Shown here piece after piece: positions 17,426 through 25,619 of a stretch of 64,000 nucleotides of DNA. Origin of the DNA: Thermofilaceae archaeon (GTDB taxonomy: Archaea; Thermoproteota; Thermoprotei; Thermofilales; Thermofilaceae); NCBI GenBank assembly GCA_038731975.1, contig JAVYQJ010000003.1, forward strand, positions 1-64,000, in the 5' to 3' direction. The position numbers and the translations under genes were made by a program. How positions within the stretch are numbered: the first letter of the stretch is position 1; each line of letters begins with the position of its first letter. Below the pieces are notes generated by a model that did no database searches, was not told the DNA's origin, and was given only the letters and a program-made list of their open reading frames with translations.

Positions 17426-18422
17426 ACTGTACTCCGGCAACGTGGTTTACGGTCGTCTGCCGTACGGTTGCCAACTATGCCTGCTCGGGTTGAAAAGCGT
17501 AATCTTCGTCACAGGCATCTGTCCGCGCTCGTGCTACTACTGCCCACTCAGCCTGGAGAAGAGGATGCGTGATGTATTCTACGTTAACGAGCGTCCCGTT
17601 AAAGGGCTCAATGAAGTGATCGCAGAGGTAGCGACCTCAGGGAGCAGGGGGGCTGGATTCACTGGAGGGGATCCGCTATCGAGGTTTGAGAGAACATTAA
17701 CTGTGTTACAAACCTTGAAGAGCACTTTCGGCGAGCGCTTTCACGTGCACCTATACACGACGGGAGTAACCTTGGATGCCGACATAATCGGCAAGTTAGA
17801 GAGGGCAGGGCTGGACGAGCTGCGTCTTCACCCCGACCCTTGCCATGTAGAAAAACTTCTGAGTTTATTAAGAGAGAAAAGACCATCGTTCGTCGTTGGG
17901 TTGGAAATACCAGCGATCCCGGGTGGTTTCAACGAGGCCTTAAATCTAATAGAGAGGGCAGCAACTTCCGAGGTGATAGACTTTGTAAATTTGAACGAGC
18001 TCGAATTCTCGGAGAGCAACAGTAGTGAGCTTAGGAAGAGGGGATTAAGCATCTCCGATGATGGAAGGAGCGCTGAGGGTAGTCGGGAAACAGCGCTCAG
18101 ATTAATCGAGGTCGCGAAGGCAAGAGGGTACGCCATAAGTTTGCACTTCTGCCCTGCGAAAAGCAAGGATGCCTACCAGACGCGATTGAGGCTCTATAGA
18201 AGGGGGGTTATTTCAGCAAAACCCCACGAGATAGTAAGCAACGATGGAACTATACTCAAAGCTGTAGTACCGGAGAGTTGCAGCAGCGTACCTGAGATCC
18301 TCCTATTTCGGGGGCGTCAAGGCTCTGAGACATCGTTGTTAGTTGCTGAGCTTACCGGCGCCCAACACAGCTTAGTTGAAGAGCTACCCGACTTCAATCG
18401 CACGCTCCTCAACATCATTTAG
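17412..18422 (+). CDS. Radical SAM protein (COG2108-like)
   Basis: 336 residues. The 4Fe-4S motif CPRSCYYC sits near residue 37, preceded by a CQLC pair. GFTGGDPLSRFE is the GGE-like SAM-binding motif. The rest fits a pyruvate formate-lyase-activase-like TIM barrel, with another Cys in SLHFCPAKSKD. The reaction is unknown. It is the last gene of the operon with the UPF0147 protein and the acetyltransferase, which hints at protein or tRNA modification, but this is inference only. Confidence 0.8.
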   Translation: MKTVKLYSGNVVYGRLPYGCQLCLLGLKSVIFVTGICPRSCYYCPLSLEKRMRDVFYVNERPVKGLNEVIAEVATSGSRGAGFTGGDPLSRFERTLTVLQTLKSTFGERFHVHLYTTGVTLDADIIGKLERAGLDELRLHPDPCHVEKLLSLLREKRPSFVVGLEIPAIPGGFNEALNLIERAATSEVIDFVNLNELEFSESNSSELRKRGLSISDDGRSAEGSRETALRLIEVAKARGYAISLHFCPAKSKDAYQTRLRLYRRGVISAKPHEIVSNDGTILKAVVPESCSSVPEILLFRGRQGSETSLLVAELTGAQHSLVEELPDFNRTLLNII

Positions 18423-18644
18423 CTGCTCTATTTTGTGGAAAATCTCGATAACTCGGTGTAAATCACAGAAATTATAAGAATAATGATTCATATTTTTCCT
18501 TAGATCACGTGCAGCAGGGCAGCACTACAGTATTAGTTTTGCACTTTAGCAATCGTTAAGTATCAAAGCAGTATACAACGTTCAAGATTCAGGATTGCAC
18601 TGCACATAAATAAGGGAGCGTTAACAAGTGTACCGGGAGAAAAC
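18423..18644. other. AT-rich intergenic region
   Basis: 222 bp, AT-rich, without a recognised ORF or RNA. The element cacataaataagg (about 18602-18615) lies 30-40 bp before the next ATG and is its probable TATA box. Confidence 0.5.
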
Positions 18645-18824
18645 ATGGCGGAGTGGTACGCATTCGATGTAAAAGCCAGGAAGAAAGTGCGCATCAAGAA
18701 CCCACAGTTCGTGCAGCTGAAGAACGGTCGATGGGCTGTAACCGGTCAGAGCGAAGAAACAGGAATAAAGGTCTTCAGATTCCTTAGCAAAGAGGAAGTA
18801 GAGAAATACGTAACTAAAAAGTAG
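18645..18824 (+). CDS. DUF5679-like small protein lacking zinc cysteines
   Basis: 59 residues. The centre (VRIKNPQFVQLKNGRWAVTG...KVFRF) follows the DUF5679 pattern of small zinc-ribbon proteins, KNP..V.LKNGRPA..G.CP.CG.K.FRI. The four ligand positions are changed: the expected YCxxC reads Y5-A6-F7-D8-V9, and the expected CxxC reads S36-E37-E38-T39. The chain contains no cysteine at all, so it cannot bind zinc in the family's way. A short charged tail (KEEVEKYVTKK) is added. ATG 18645, probably leaderless. The family match is from memory. Confidence 0.75.
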   Translation: MAEWYAFDVKARKKVRIKNPQFVQLKNGRWAVTGQSEETGIKVFRFLSKEEVEKYVTKK

Positions 18825-18917
18825 ATAAGATAGAACTCTACAAATAAAATAAATACATCTTTTTCTTTTCGCGCTGAGAAACGTTTATCTAGCGTGGCAT
18901 TCTGAGGGACCGGGTTT

Positions 18918-19283
18918 ATGTCGGAGGAGGACATTCTATTGCGTAAGATGATGCTCGACATGAAGCGTAAGTTGATGACAAGGCAGTCCCCTCAGAAGGT
19001 GGAGAAAGTAGACTACGTGAAGTTGCTCTATGATAACTTAAGCGAAGACGGAAAGGAGATGTTTAACAGGGCTTTAGCGCAGTATCCATCTGTGGCGCAG
19101 AAGGTTGCGGAGATGCTGGGGCAATTGATAGTGCAGGGCAGAGTGAGTGGTCCATTAGATGCTGAAACCATCTATGGGATTTTTAGCGAGTTAGGGTACC
19201 CCATACGGCTGGAGACGAAAATAGTTTATAAAAAGAAAGGAAAAGTAAAAACTATCAGCGAACTGTTAAAGGAGGAAGAATAG
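18918..19283 (+). CDS. PDCD5-like DNA-binding protein
   Basis: 121 residues. The layout resembles archaeal PDCD5 (COG2118): a charged N-terminal helix (EEDILLRKMMLDMKRKLM), a helical core (YDNLSEDGKEMFNRALAQYP), a GQLIVQGRV turn and a basic end (IRLETKIVYKKKGKVKT). PDCD5 homologues bind double-stranded DNA or prefoldin. The core is divergent from the usual LTPEARERL motif, so the assignment is tentative. ATG at 18918, with cgtttatctag about 30 bp upstream. Confidence 0.6.
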   Translation: MSEEDILLRKMMLDMKRKLMTRQSPQKVEKVDYVKLLYDNLSEDGKEMFNRALAQYPSVAQKVAEMLGQLIVQGRVSGPLDAETIYGIFSELGYPIRLETKIVYKKKGKVKTISELLKEEE

Positions 19284-19319
19284 AGAAAAGCGTATATAAT
19301 GGTCAGCCGACTGATCCTT

Positions 19320-19637
19320 ATGCAGGGTGGTTCCAAAAAGCTGGTGCTTGTGACCACGGATTGGGCACCCTTTTCCGACAAGGTAGCTAAAATATGCGAA
19401 GAAGAGGCTGCTAAGGCTGGGGTTCAGTTCGAAGTAAGGAAAGATGATTGGGTCTACTTGACCAGGTATGGGGAAGTGGATGAACTGGGGGGTGCGGATG
19501 TGCCTCAAGTATTCATCGAAAGTGAGGGGCAAATTGTGCATGTACTCACACGAGTGCCTCTCGATGAAAATGGAAAACCAGACTTTGAGGGGGCGCGGCG
19601 CAGAATAGCTGACGCGTTGAGCAGTAGCCTGGCTTAG
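19320..19637 (+). CDS. Thioredoxin-fold protein without redox cysteines
   Basis: 105 residues. Strand LVLVTTDW, then APFS at the position of the CxxC motif, helix, strand VQFEVRKDD, and a DVPQVFIE cis-proline strand. This order is that of thioredoxin and glutaredoxin folds, but the redox cysteines are replaced; the only Cys is in the first helix (KICEEEA). A non-redox or binding role is likely. The TATA box gtatataatgg (19291-19301) sits 25 bp before ATG 19320, so I prefer this start over the in-frame ATG at 19299, which overlaps the TATA box. Confidence 0.65.
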   Translation: MQGGSKKLVLVTTDWAPFSDKVAKICEEEAAKAGVQFEVRKDDWVYLTRYGEVDELGGADVPQVFIESEGQIVHVLTRVPLDENGKPDFEGARRRIADALSSSLA

Positions 19638-22120
19638 AGCAATTGTGTTCCTGTTATGATTTCATCGAATGACGTTCCTAAAGCCTCTAGAACTTGCTCC
19701 AAAGCCGTCCTCAGGTGCTCTATGTATTTGTCTGGATCGATCTCGTCTATTCTTGCCAGCTGAACTGCTTTGACCCCTTCACTCCCCCTAACCTTGACGA
19801 AGAAAATGATGTCTCCCACTTCTACCTTCATACCTACCCTTTGCAACTGCCTGGCCGCTTTAACGTGTTGAGGAGTGGTTTTCACGTAGCTTGCCAGCGG
19901 CTTCGTTAAAGCTACTTTGAATACAAGGTCGTTAAGAGCTACTTCCTTCCTTTTCAGCTTCATGTAATACTCGTATGTGAATTTCTTTAACTCTTCAATA
20001 GCGTTATCCAGTTGTTGAAGATCGTTAGCTGTACCCAGAAGATCTATGACCTGCATCACGAAACTCTTGATCAGTTCTGGAGTGTTTCGTTTCTTACCGA
20101 CAATCCCTTTGGCGTCAACTAGCCCATTGTCGAGAATCCCTACGTAGTTTTTCTTGCGGCCGCTGAACGCGACCCACACATACCTTTTGTCGACGTCCAG
20201 GTCAACCTGCAGTTCTCTCACCCAGTTGATTAACTCTTCTAGCTTACTCGACTGGGGGTTCCAGAGGAAGAGGGAGTCTGTGTCACCATATAGGACTGGT
20301 AAACCCAGTTCCAGTGCTTTCCTCAAAGTTTGAACCATCAGGTAACGCCCCAGCGCTGTCGTTGCTTCTGCTACCGGTGGACAGTACAAGGGGAAGGTTT
20401 CGGCCCCGAAGACACCGTAGCTCGCGTTGATGAAGACCTTAAGCGCGCTTTGTACGACGTCGTAATGCCTCTTCCTCACGGGATCTTCTTCCGTTTTGGC
20501 GAGTCTCTTATAGATGTGAACTCTGAAATCCCTGAGGAAGCCAACGATCTCCGACATTATGCCCTTTCGCTTCGTGCACACCCAGTGGCTCAACCCGGGT
20601 ATCGTGTTGCTCTTACAGTCTTCGTGTGGACACCTTACCGTTTCGTAAGAAAGATTCCACCTTTTGATTACTGACGGATATAGCGATGCGAAGTCGACGA
20701 CCGTCACGTTGAAGAAAATACCCTTTGGTGGGTCGATTACGACCGCTCCAAGATACTTTTTCCCCTTTATGACGGCGCGAGTGTCTGTGTAACCCTTGTA
20801 CTTGCGGATATCCTCCTCGTTGGGTATCAGGTACCCCCGCCTTCTATGTTCATAGTGGAGGAGGCTGCGAATCCATGTAGATATGTTGTGCCTTGTTAGA
20901 TCCTCCACGCCGAGCTTAGAGATTCTTATCATGAGCACCATGAGCTTTAGTACCAAGTCGTCGTTGAAGGACGTCAAAGCGTAAGTTAACTCAGCGTCCC
21001 TTAAGCTGTATTTCGCTAGCTCCGTGTAGCTTAACGAGGGGATCGGCTTATCCGGTTTGACCTTTCCCACCCCTAGAAGTGCCTCGGAAATTTCGTCCAA
21101 GGAACGTCCTTCTCTGTACTTCCCCCCGAAAGCGTAGGTCTTCATCGACTTATTAGTGAAGAACTTGTAGAGATCTATGTGAAGCGAGCCTTTTAGCCTC
21201 GCGCGATCAGCACCACGCTCCCACTTTACTGGGATTTCCTCCTCGCTAAAGCCGAGCTTGAGGGCTCGGACCCTAAGGTAAGGCAGGTCGAATGCGTCGC
21301 CATTGAACGTGAGTACTACGGGGTATTTTCTCAGGATTTCAAATGTTCTCCGCAATAACTCGCGCTCACTGTTGAAGTACTCGACGTTCTCAAGCGGAAT
21401 GGGGTCGCCCAGGTCCGGGCGCACCAATAGCAGAGTGCGCTTATACCCGTCCGATGCACAGAGAGAAACCGCTATCACTGGGTAGGGAGCCTCGTTGGGC
21501 CTAGGGACTCTGTTGGGCTCCGGCGAATAGACCTCTATGTCGAGCGAGACACGCTTGATGTGTGGAACAGGCGCCTGGAAGAGCTTCGCCCACTCTAAAG
21601 CTCTACGAAGTTGCTCTTCATCATTACCGTAGAGTTTCCTCAATTCGGCGACAATGCTTTCAGGGATTTCTACTTCAACAGCCTTCACCCCTTCGCCGGA
21701 CAGCACGTAGGGCATCCCAGGAATTAGCCCCATATCGTATGCGTAGCAGTGGTGATACCTGATTCTAGCCTCCCAAGCGTGATCCTTAAGCAACTCCCTC
21801 AGCGCTCCGCGAGTTCCACCAATAGACAGCGGGTCTCTTGCTACAACTTTAGTCATTAATACGGTTCTATCCTGGAGGGGATCGTACTTCTCAACCACTT
21901 CTAAGTGATCAAACCCCCTGTGCTTCAGTACGTCAGGGTACTTTTGCACCAGCTCTTCAGGCGGGAGATCCGTGAGGAGGTAAGGCTTATGTCCGTTGGC
22001 ATCTGGCAGCTCGACTATTCTGCCCTCTTCTTCGTCGTAGAATTTCATGACAGCCTTACCAAGCTTGCCGTCATACTCCACGTCAAGCAAGTACAGTGCC
22101 TTTGCCCTCTGCGAGCTCAC
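19634..22120 (-). CDS. polB1: Family B DNA polymerase (PolB1 type)
   Basis: 828 residues. The exonuclease domain has LDIEVYSP (Exo I) and FNGDAFDLPYL (Exo II). The polymerase domain has DFASLYPSVIKRWNLS (motif A), the YGVFGAE motif B region and YGDTDSLF (motif C). All catalytic acids are present, so both activities should be intact. The order and sequence match crenarchaeal PolB1, the main replicative polymerase. A CPHEDC...HWVC cysteine set after motif A may bind zinc. GTG start at 22120, with a TATA-like agtcttatc about 27 bp upstream. The 3' end overlaps the convergent thioredoxin-fold gene by 4 bp. Confidence 0.93.
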   Translation of the reverse strand: MSSQRAKALYLLDVEYDGKLGKAVMKFYDEEEGRIVELPDANGHKPYLLTDLPPEELVQKYPDVLKHRGFDHLEVVEKYDPLQDRTVLMTKVVARDPLSIGGTRGALRELLKDHAWEARIRYHHCYAYDMGLIPGMPYVLSGEGVKAVEVEIPESIVAELRKLYGNDEEQLRRALEWAKLFQAPVPHIKRVSLDIEVYSPEPNRVPRPNEAPYPVIAVSLCASDGYKRTLLLVRPDLGDPIPLENVEYFNSERELLRRTFEILRKYPVVLTFNGDAFDLPYLRVRALKLGFSEEEIPVKWERGADRARLKGSLHIDLYKFFTNKSMKTYAFGGKYREGRSLDEISEALLGVGKVKPDKPIPSLSYTELAKYSLRDAELTYALTSFNDDLVLKLMVLMIRISKLGVEDLTRHNISTWIRSLLHYEHRRRGYLIPNEEDIRKYKGYTDTRAVIKGKKYLGAVVIDPPKGIFFNVTVVDFASLYPSVIKRWNLSYETVRCPHEDCKSNTIPGLSHWVCTKRKGIMSEIVGFLRDFRVHIYKRLAKTEEDPVRKRHYDVVQSALKVFINASYGVFGAETFPLYCPPVAEATTALGRYLMVQTLRKALELGLPVLYGDTDSLFLWNPQSSKLEELINWVRELQVDLDVDKRYVWVAFSGRKKNYVGILDNGLVDAKGIVGKKRNTPELIKSFVMQVIDLLGTANDLQQLDNAIEELKKFTYEYYMKLKRKEVALNDLVFKVALTKPLASYVKTTPQHVKAARQLQRVGMKVEVGDIIFFVKVRGSEGVKAVQLARIDEIDPDKYIEHLRTALEQVLEALGTSFDEIITGTQLL

Positions 22121-22732
22121 AGGGGGATTAAGTCTCGACCGGGAGATAAGACTGTCGTTACCTGCTCCGCACCACCTGCTCCCCCCTTCCCTTCATAGGC
22201 TTTCGTCTCTAAGGTCGCCCTCGCTCTCCCTGGTTTTGGCTGTGGAGCGAGTGTCGTGGGGTCGACTGCCTTGAGAGCGGCTTGCTCGCCCGCTTTACGG
22301 CGCTCCGGCGATGGGGCGCTGATCGATGGGGTCGCACCTTAATCGCACGGGTGGCTTCCTAGCTCTGCTGGAAAGCTGCGAAAAGGAGCTTTAAGTGAAC
22401 GTGCAGCTAAGCGCACTGGTTGAGGCGTTGAGGGCTTTCAAAATGGTCAGCCTGAGGTCAGGCGGCGTGGCCTTCGCGCTGATTGGAGAGGGGCAACGTG
22501 GTGGTAGTCCGGCTGAGAGCGGGTCGTATGAAGGCCCACATAACTGTAGTCGTTGAGCGACTGAGAATTAAGTGTTTTTTCCCTTTTCCCTCCCCTTCTC
22601 CACCCGCGCAGACTCTGCAGCGGGCTTTTCCTCTCCATCCCCACACTGATCTCCAGAGCGTCCGAGCCCACGATCGAAAGATAGTAGGGAAATAGATGAA
22701 TTTATGAACGAGATGATCGCTGGGGAAGGATC
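22121..22732. other. 612-bp gap between polB1 and aspS
   Basis: The largest non-coding stretch in the window. It holds no tRNA, no recognisable 7S RNA or RNase P RNA motifs and no C/D box set that I can see. The repeated cgatgggg (22311 and 22328 area) and pyrimidine-rich tracts (22565-22650) stand out. A broken reading frame with protein-like character occupies 22395-22695 (separate entry). Confidence 0.5.
22395..22695 (+). pseudogene. Possible frameshifted small gene
   Basis: A GTG at 22395 preceded by aaggag opens a frame reading VNVQLSALVEALRAFKMVSL, then SGGVAFAL. It then stops making sense. Removing one nucleotide near 22478-22483 continues it as LERGNVVVVRLRAG, then MKAHITVVVERLRIK, ending at a TAG at 22695. 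The joined product has alternating helix and strand of plausible composition, but the last 35 residues are pyrimidine-tract-like and doubtful. I recognise no family. It may be a decayed gene, a sequencing error or chance. Confidence 0.25.
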
Positions 22733-23998
22733 GTGCAGGAAGGGCGGGTTCAAATCAACGGTTGGGTTAATTCTGTAAGAACTCTGGGTGGAATAGCTTT
22801 CTTAGAGGTGATTGATGGAGTCGACCTGCAGCTTTACACCGTTGTCGTTAAGCGTGATGAAAACCCGGAAGCTTGGAAAGCAGTAGCGAAGATTAAAGTC
22901 GGTACAGCTATTAGTGTGATAGGTGACGTACCAGCGGCGCAAATCAGCAAGAGAGGCATCGAAGTGCGGGCTCACGAGCTCAGGATCGTCGCTGAGCCGC
23001 AAGACCTTCTCCCACTCGATCCAACCGGTAAAACACCTGCTCTGCTCGATACTCTCATTGAGCACCGCTACGTAGCGCTGCGGATTCCCCGGCAGCGCGC
23101 GCTTTTCAGGGTTAGGGCTATGGTAATTAGGGCTGTACGCGAGTTTCTGGAAGGTCTAGGGTTCCTCGAGGTGCATACCCCCAAGATTTGCGGAGCGGGT
23201 GCAGAGGGCGGAGCTACTCTATTCAGGATTGACTACTTCGGTGGAACTGCGTACCTGGCTCAAAGCCCCCAGCTATACAAGCAGATGCTCATGTGCGGGT
23301 GCTCCCGAGTGTTCGAGATAACGCCCTACTTCAGAGCCGAACCTTTTAGCACTAGTAGGCATCTTAACGAGAGCTGGGGGATCGACGTCGAAATGGCGTT
23401 CATAAGGGGGCCTGAAGACGTCATGACACTTTTGGAGAAGCTCGTCATCCACGTTTTTGAATACCTTCAAACGAATGCCACTCGAGAGCTTCGAGAACTG
23501 GGCGTAGAACTGAGGGCTCCTCGTTCACCCTTCAAGCGATTAACGTACGATGAAGCACTTGAGATTCTGAAGGCTAGAGGGTTCCATGTAGAGTGGGGGC
23601 AGGACTTTGGAAGCGACGAAGAGAGAGTGATCGGCCAAGCAATGGTTGAGGAGGGGTATGACGCATACTTCATCGTGGAGTATCCTTGGCAGGCCAAGCC
23701 CTTCTATATAATGCGTAGGGGGGATGTAAGCGCCTCATTTGATCTCGATTACAGAGGGTTGGAATTAGCTTCTGGTGGACAGAGGGAGCACGACTATGAT
23801 AAACTTGTTCAGAACATGTTGGAAAAGGGATTGAATCCAAGCGATTTTGACTTCTACCTTAAGGCATTTAAGTATGGGATGCCCCCTCACGGCGGTTTCG
23901 GAATGGGTCTAGATAGACTAGTCATGGTTATAACCGGCTCTCAGAACATTAGAGAAGTGGTGCTTTTCCCGCGTGACCGGCACAGACTCGTACCTTAA
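22733..23998 (+). CDS. aspS: Aspartyl-tRNA synthetase (archaeal type, possibly non-discriminating)
   Basis: 421 residues. An N-terminal OB-fold anticodon-binding domain (about 1-95) with INGWVNSVRTLGG, then a class II core. Motif 2 region is FRAEPFSTSRHLNE, and motif 3 is GFGMGLDRLVM. The insert HTPKICGAGAEGGATLF and the GIDVEMAFI stretch match archaeal AspRS rather than AsnRS. Whether it also charges tRNA-Asn is not decided by what I can see. GTG at 22733, with atttatga (22699-22706) as the likely TATA box. Confidence 0.9.
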   Translation: MQEGRVQINGWVNSVRTLGGIAFLEVIDGVDLQLYTVVVKRDENPEAWKAVAKIKVGTAISVIGDVPAAQISKRGIEVRAHELRIVAEPQDLLPLDPTGKTPALLDTLIEHRYVALRIPRQRALFRVRAMVIRAVREFLEGLGFLEVHTPKICGAGAEGGATLFRIDYFGGTAYLAQSPQLYKQMLMCGCSRVFEITPYFRAEPFSTSRHLNESWGIDVEMAFIRGPEDVMTLLEKLVIHVFEYLQTNATRELRELGVELRAPRSPFKRLTYDEALEILKARGFHVEWGQDFGSDEERVIGQAMVEEGYDAYFIVEYPWQAKPFYIMRRGDVSASFDLDYRGLELASGGQREHDYDKLVQNMLEKGLNPSDFDFYLKAFKYGMPPHGGFGMGLDRLVMVITGSQNIREVVLFPRDRHRLVP

Positions 23999-24038
23999 CG
24001 TTAGCTTAAACTGGGATCACTTTCATACGGCTAACGGG

Positions 24039-24545
24039 ATGATACTAGGTAGAGATGAGCTGCTGAAGTTGATACTGGAATCACAGCCCCCACTTATCGA
24101 AGGTTGGGTGGATCTGAACGTTCAGCTTCAACCGGCAGGTTTTGACCTAACTTTAAAGGAAGTGCGAAGGTTTAAGGGCGTGGGTCATATAGATTTTGAC
24201 AACAGAGGAAGGGTTCTTCCCGACACTGAACCTATACCCTTCGAACCTGATGGTCGCGTTCACCTGAGCAAGGGTGCATATGTTCTGGTGTTTAATGAAA
24301 TTGTGAATTTACCGTTGGGTATCGCTGCGATAGCTAAACCCCGATCCAGCTTGATCAGATGTGGTGCTAGCGTTGAAACTGCGGTTTGGGATCCCGGTTA
24401 TAGGGGGCGTAGTCGCGCGTTGCTCGTTGTCTATAATGACTCAGGCATAGTGCTGGAGCGCAACGCTAGAGTAGTCCAACTAATGTTTATACGTGTCCAA
24501 GGAGCATCTGTTGGTTACGGAGGGGCATATCAGGGCGAAAGCTGA
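24039..24545 (+). CDS. dut: dUTP diphosphatase, archaeal dCTP-deaminase-like type
   Basis: 168 residues. The fold is that of the dCTP deaminase/dUTPase superfamily, with AKPRSSLIRCGAS and ETAVWDPGYRGRSRALLVVYN. The RCGASVETAVWD variant is typical of the archaeal dUTPase branch, which hydrolyses dUTP to dUMP and PPi. This separates it from the true deaminase gene at 1086. The start is ATG 24039 (MILGRDELL), the family N-terminus; upstream frame sequence is part of the aspS 3' overlap. Its TGA overlaps the ATG of the next gene by one base. Confidence 0.82.
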   Translation: MILGRDELLKLILESQPPLIEGWVDLNVQLQPAGFDLTLKEVRRFKGVGHIDFDNRGRVLPDTEPIPFEPDGRVHLSKGAYVLVFNEIVNLPLGIAAIAKPRSSLIRCGASVETAVWDPGYRGRSRALLVVYNDSGIVLERNARVVQLMFIRVQGASVGYGGAYQGES

Positions 24546-24850
24546 TGGAAAGAGCCGCTCAAAAGCTCCTCAGTGAAAGGCGTCTGCTTAGGGTGCGCAT
24601 TGAAGAACTCGGAGTAACTTTACACCTCGCTTACGGAACAAAGTTAGATAGATTATACTTGTTGCTGCCTCCCATTTTTTGCAGCTGCTCTAGCTTCTTC
24701 TTTAACGTGTTTACCAGGAGATTGAGCGAGCGTTGCGTACACCTTGCAGCTTATGAAATTGCCGGTTCCTCAGTTCCCGAAGTACACGTAAGCTTCGAGC
24801 ACTTTAAAAACAGTTATTACCCTCTCATAATTAAAGGCTTGCTATCCTAA
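24545..24850 (+). CDS. SWIM zinc-finger-like small protein
   Basis: 101 residues. The only recognisable feature is a CxCx(n)CxH set, CSCSSFFF...CVHLAA (near residues 46-68), the SWIM zinc-finger pattern thought to bind DNA or protein. The rest is short strands and helices (LRVRIEELGVTLHLAYG). It starts with an ATG that overlaps the dut stop (TGATG), so translation is coupled. It ends overlapping the convergent ABC ATPase gene by 4 bp. A second, clearer SWIM protein is at 51256-51552. Confidence 0.65.
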   Translation: MERAAQKLLSERRLLRVRIEELGVTLHLAYGTKLDRLYLLLPPIFCSCSSFFFNVFTRRLSERCVHLAAYEIAGSSVPEVHVSFEHFKNSYYPLIIKGLLS

Positions 24851-25575
24851 GCCTCTTCCGCCTCTACGGCTATCTCTGCTCTCGTTTCGATCCTTTCAAC
24901 CCTACCGTCCCTGAGGTAAACGATCCTGTCACTGACATCGATCATCTTGAGGTCGTGGGTGGCCGTTACGATCGTAACCCCTCTCTCCTTATTCAACTGT
25001 CTCAACAGATTTATGATTTCCAGGCCGGTCTGCAGGTCGAGGTTGCCGGTGGGCTCGTCGGCGAGGATGATTGCGGGGTCGTTGGCGAGGGCTCTAGCGA
25101 TTGCAACCCTCTGCTGCTGACCACCACTCAACTCCGTCGGCCGGTGGTAAAGCCGATCCCCAAGCCCAACGCGCTCAAGCAGCTCTCTAGCCTTCCGGAT
25201 CCTCTCCTCTCTCCTAACTCCGGCGAAGATCATGGGCAGCATCACGTTCTCCATCGCGGTTAAAACCGGGATAAGGTTGAAAGTCTGGAAGATGTAACCG
25301 ATTTTTCTCGCCCTGAGCCAGGCGAGCTCGTACGCGTCGAGCTTGCTGATGTCCACCTCATCTATGTAAACCCTCCCTCGTGTAGGTCGATCAAGCCCCC
25401 CTATCATGTTGAAAAGGGTGGTTTTACCGGCTCCCGAGGGGCCCATGATGGACACATACTCTCCTCTCCTTATTTTTAAGTTAACACCGTCCAAGGCTTT
25501 GACAATGTAAGGTCCCATTTTGTAGTACTTTGCTAGATCTTCAGTCTCAACCGTGTACTCGTACCTGAGCGCCAT
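24847..25575 (-). CDS. ABC transporter ATP-binding protein (LolD/MacB type)
   Basis: 242 residues with all ABC motifs: Walker A GPSGAGKTT, Q-loop YIFQTFNLIPVLTAMENV, signature LSGGQQQRVAIARAL, Walker B AIILADEPTGNLD and H-loop TATHD. The TFNLIP and GNLD variants are typical of LolD/MacB/FtsE-like ATPases. It pairs with the FtsX-type permease whose stop lies 44 bp upstream on the same strand. The substrate is unknown; such systems often act mechanically on the membrane or export lipids or peptides. Confidence 0.9.
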   Translation of the reverse strand: MALRYEYTVETEDLAKYYKMGPYIVKALDGVNLKIRRGEYVSIMGPSGAGKTTLFNMIGGLDRPTRGRVYIDEVDISKLDAYELAWLRARKIGYIFQTFNLIPVLTAMENVMLPMIFAGVRREERIRKARELLERVGLGDRLYHRPTELSGGQQQRVAIARALANDPAIILADEPTGNLDLQTGLEIINLLRQLNKERGVTIVTATHDLKMIDVSDRIVYLRDGRVERIETRAEIAVEAEEA

Positions 25576-25619
25576 CCCTCTTCACCCCGATACATGATAC
25601 GGGGGGTATATTACGTTTT

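Noticed and set aside
22447-22753. Minus-strand ORFs opposite the polB1-aspS gap
   Set aside because: Arginine- and glycine-rich, without domain likeness or promoters; typical shadow frames of GC-rich DNA.
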